DNA from: Owenweeksia sp.
GTDB lineage: Bacteria; Bacteroidota; Bacteroidia; Flavobacteriales; Schleiferiaceae
Length of the DNA stretch: 64,000 bases
Assembly (NCBI GenBank): GCA_002695025.1
Contig: NZNV01000017.1
Span: forward strand, 310,001-374,000
Reading direction: 5' to 3'
Shown here piece by piece: positions 63,204 through 64,000 of this stretch. The notes beneath the pieces are model-generated. The model was given only the letters and a program-made list of their open reading frames with translations. It had not been told where the DNA came from and ran no database searches. The position numbers and the translations under genes are program-made. Every line of letters begins with the position of its first letter. The stretch's first letter is position 1.

Positions 63204-63608
63204 TTAGCGAAATGGATTGAAAGGTACGTGGCGGTTATGCAGACTTAAATTGTTGAAAATCAGCGAAAAGATCAGAAAAAGTATCACGGTGTAAAGGGTG
63301 GAATTCCAGATGGCAAATACCCAGATATCCATATTTATTCCACTCAATGTGGCGTGGTCAAAAGACAGAAAACCACACATAAGAGCTGTGCTGATAAAAA
63401 CCAGGAGCTCGGTAAAGAACATAAAGCTGAACCACCAGCCTACGGAGGCATATTTTCGGGTGGTTCGGCCGATAATAAGGTAGTAGATGATCGTCATAAG
63501 GAGGCAGCACAAAACCAGAGTGGTAAAGCCCAGTACAAAGCCACTGGAATACCATATTTCAAAATCGGTATGGGTAGGGTTGAACAAACTGTAGATGTTT
63601 TCCAGCAT
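63204..63608 (-). CDS. Small multi-pass membrane protein, operon member
   Basis: A 134-residue protein with four hydrophobic helices (for example FVLGFTTLVLCCLLMTIIYYL and WWFSFMFFTELLVFISTALM). No family recognised. It lies between the truncated gene and the tubulin-like gene with gaps of 2 and 20 bases. A membrane-embedded subunit of the operon's complex is a reasonable guess. Confidence 0.65.
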   Translation of the reverse strand: MLENIYSLFNPTHTDFEIWYSSGFVLGFTTLVLCCLLMTIIYYLIIGRTTRKYASVGWWFSFMFFTELLVFISTALMCGFLSFDHATLSGINMDIWVFAIWNSTLYTVILFLIFSLIFNNLSLHNRHVPFNPFR

Positions 63609-63610
63609 AA

Positions 63611-64000
63611 TTATGGTTGATTAATGGTTTCTTTAAAATTGATAGTTAGCAGGGTCGGGCTTTCGTCATAAGCTTTGTAAAAAGCTTCCATCAGGGATTG
63701 AAAAGCATAGGTTTTACCCTCCAGGGATGCGAGGCTAATCTCTACATCATCGTCCAGGTGTGCTTGTCGGGTCCATCGGGCCTCAGGTTTATGAAGTTGT
63801 AGCTGAAAGTCGCCACTGGTTTCGGAGAGGTTGGTAAAGCTAAGGCTAAGGAGGTGGGTAAGTTTTTCCCGGCTCATTACCGGCCTTACTTCTGTGTATT
63901 CTTTTTCGGTATCTATATCTTCTTTATTTATTACACCCACCTCACCATCAATGTGACTTTGATTAAACTGAAAATGGGATTGCAGGAAAGAAGGAGTAGC
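63611..64000 (-). CDS. Unknown protein, 5' end outside window, first visible gene of the operon
   Basis: The frame is open from the window edge (ATPSFLQSHFQFNQSHIDGE at the visible start) to the stop at 63611; at least 129 residues are visible. A GTG at 63940 is inside the frame and is not the start, since coding continues upstream. Segments such as VMSREKLTHLLSLSFTN and FQLQLHKPEARWTRQ give a mixed alpha/beta pattern. No motif recognised. It ends 2 bases before the membrane protein gene. Confidence 0.6.
   Translation of the reverse strand, partial: ATPSFLQSHFQFNQSHIDGEVGVINKEDIDTEKEYTEVRPVMSREKLTHLLSLSFTNLSETSGDFQLQLHKPEARWTRQAHLDDDVEISLASLEGKTYAFQSLMEAFYKAYDESPTLLTINFKETINQP

Overview
This window looks like chromosome from a member of the Bacteroidota, probably the Flavobacteriales/Cryomorphaceae-like part (the family-level placement is a guess). 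The signs are Bacteroidota-type promoters (TTTG / TAnnTTTG), a Por/type IX sorting-domain protein, ribosomal protein S16 with a long acidic Ala/Glu tail, a DNA polymerase III alpha chain with its own N-terminal exonuclease domain, LytTR regulators paired with propeller or TPR histidine kinases, and many small lipoproteins.

Region 1 (1-31,800) is mostly housekeeping. It holds phosphoenolpyruvate carboxykinase (cut by the window edge), DUF423 and DUF4476 proteins, a saccharopine dehydrogenase-like protein with a bacillithiol-transferase-like DinB protein, a sulfotransferase-like protein, and a trmN6-rimM-rpsP cluster in which rpsP is transcribed first. A cobalamin riboswitch precedes a BtuB-like TonB receptor and a DUF5074 lipoprotein. 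A DUF2975 membrane protein plus YozG-type HTH regulator follows, with two matching palindromes in its promoter. Then come dnaE, trxA, a DUF58 protein, a pentapeptide-repeat protein, a lipoprotein, a complete RND efflux operon (adaptor, pump, outer-membrane factor), a type IX secreted beta-helix protein and a LytTR/propeller-kinase pair.

Region 2 (31,800-39,600) is signalling and envelope genes of uncertain role: a structured 700-bp gap, small lipoproteins, a TPR histidine kinase divergent from a LytTR regulator, and a three-gene operon whose first and third products share a short KGxYQxV...NI motif.

Region 3 (39,600-55,700) is an accessory, defence-like island, AT-rich in part and full of intergenic hairpins and duplications. 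It contains a stand-alone HsdR_N-like nuclease, two copies of a yidD plus DUF4177-like cassette, a remnant copy of the nuclease 3' end, a two-gene short prokaryotic Argonaute system whose partner is a DUF4062-APAZ fusion, a 1600-residue exonuclease-RecQ-UvrD fusion, a DUF262/DUF1524 (GmrSD-like) protein and several small Cys/His proteins, one of only 49 residues. The DUF4062-APAZ/short-pAgo pair is the strongest candidate for an undescribed system: described short-pAgo partners that I know of carry TIR, SIR2 or DUF4365/Mrr-type nuclease effectors.

Region 4 (55,700-64,000) is one long minus-strand operon encoding a tubulin/FtsZ-like protein, an Hsp70/actin-superfamily ATPase, a lipoprotein with a membrane segment, a coiled-coil membrane protein, a small multi-pass membrane protein and a protein running off the window. 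It may be an envelope-associated cytomotive or membrane-remodelling system. I saw no tRNA, rRNA, CRISPR array, transposase or integrase.
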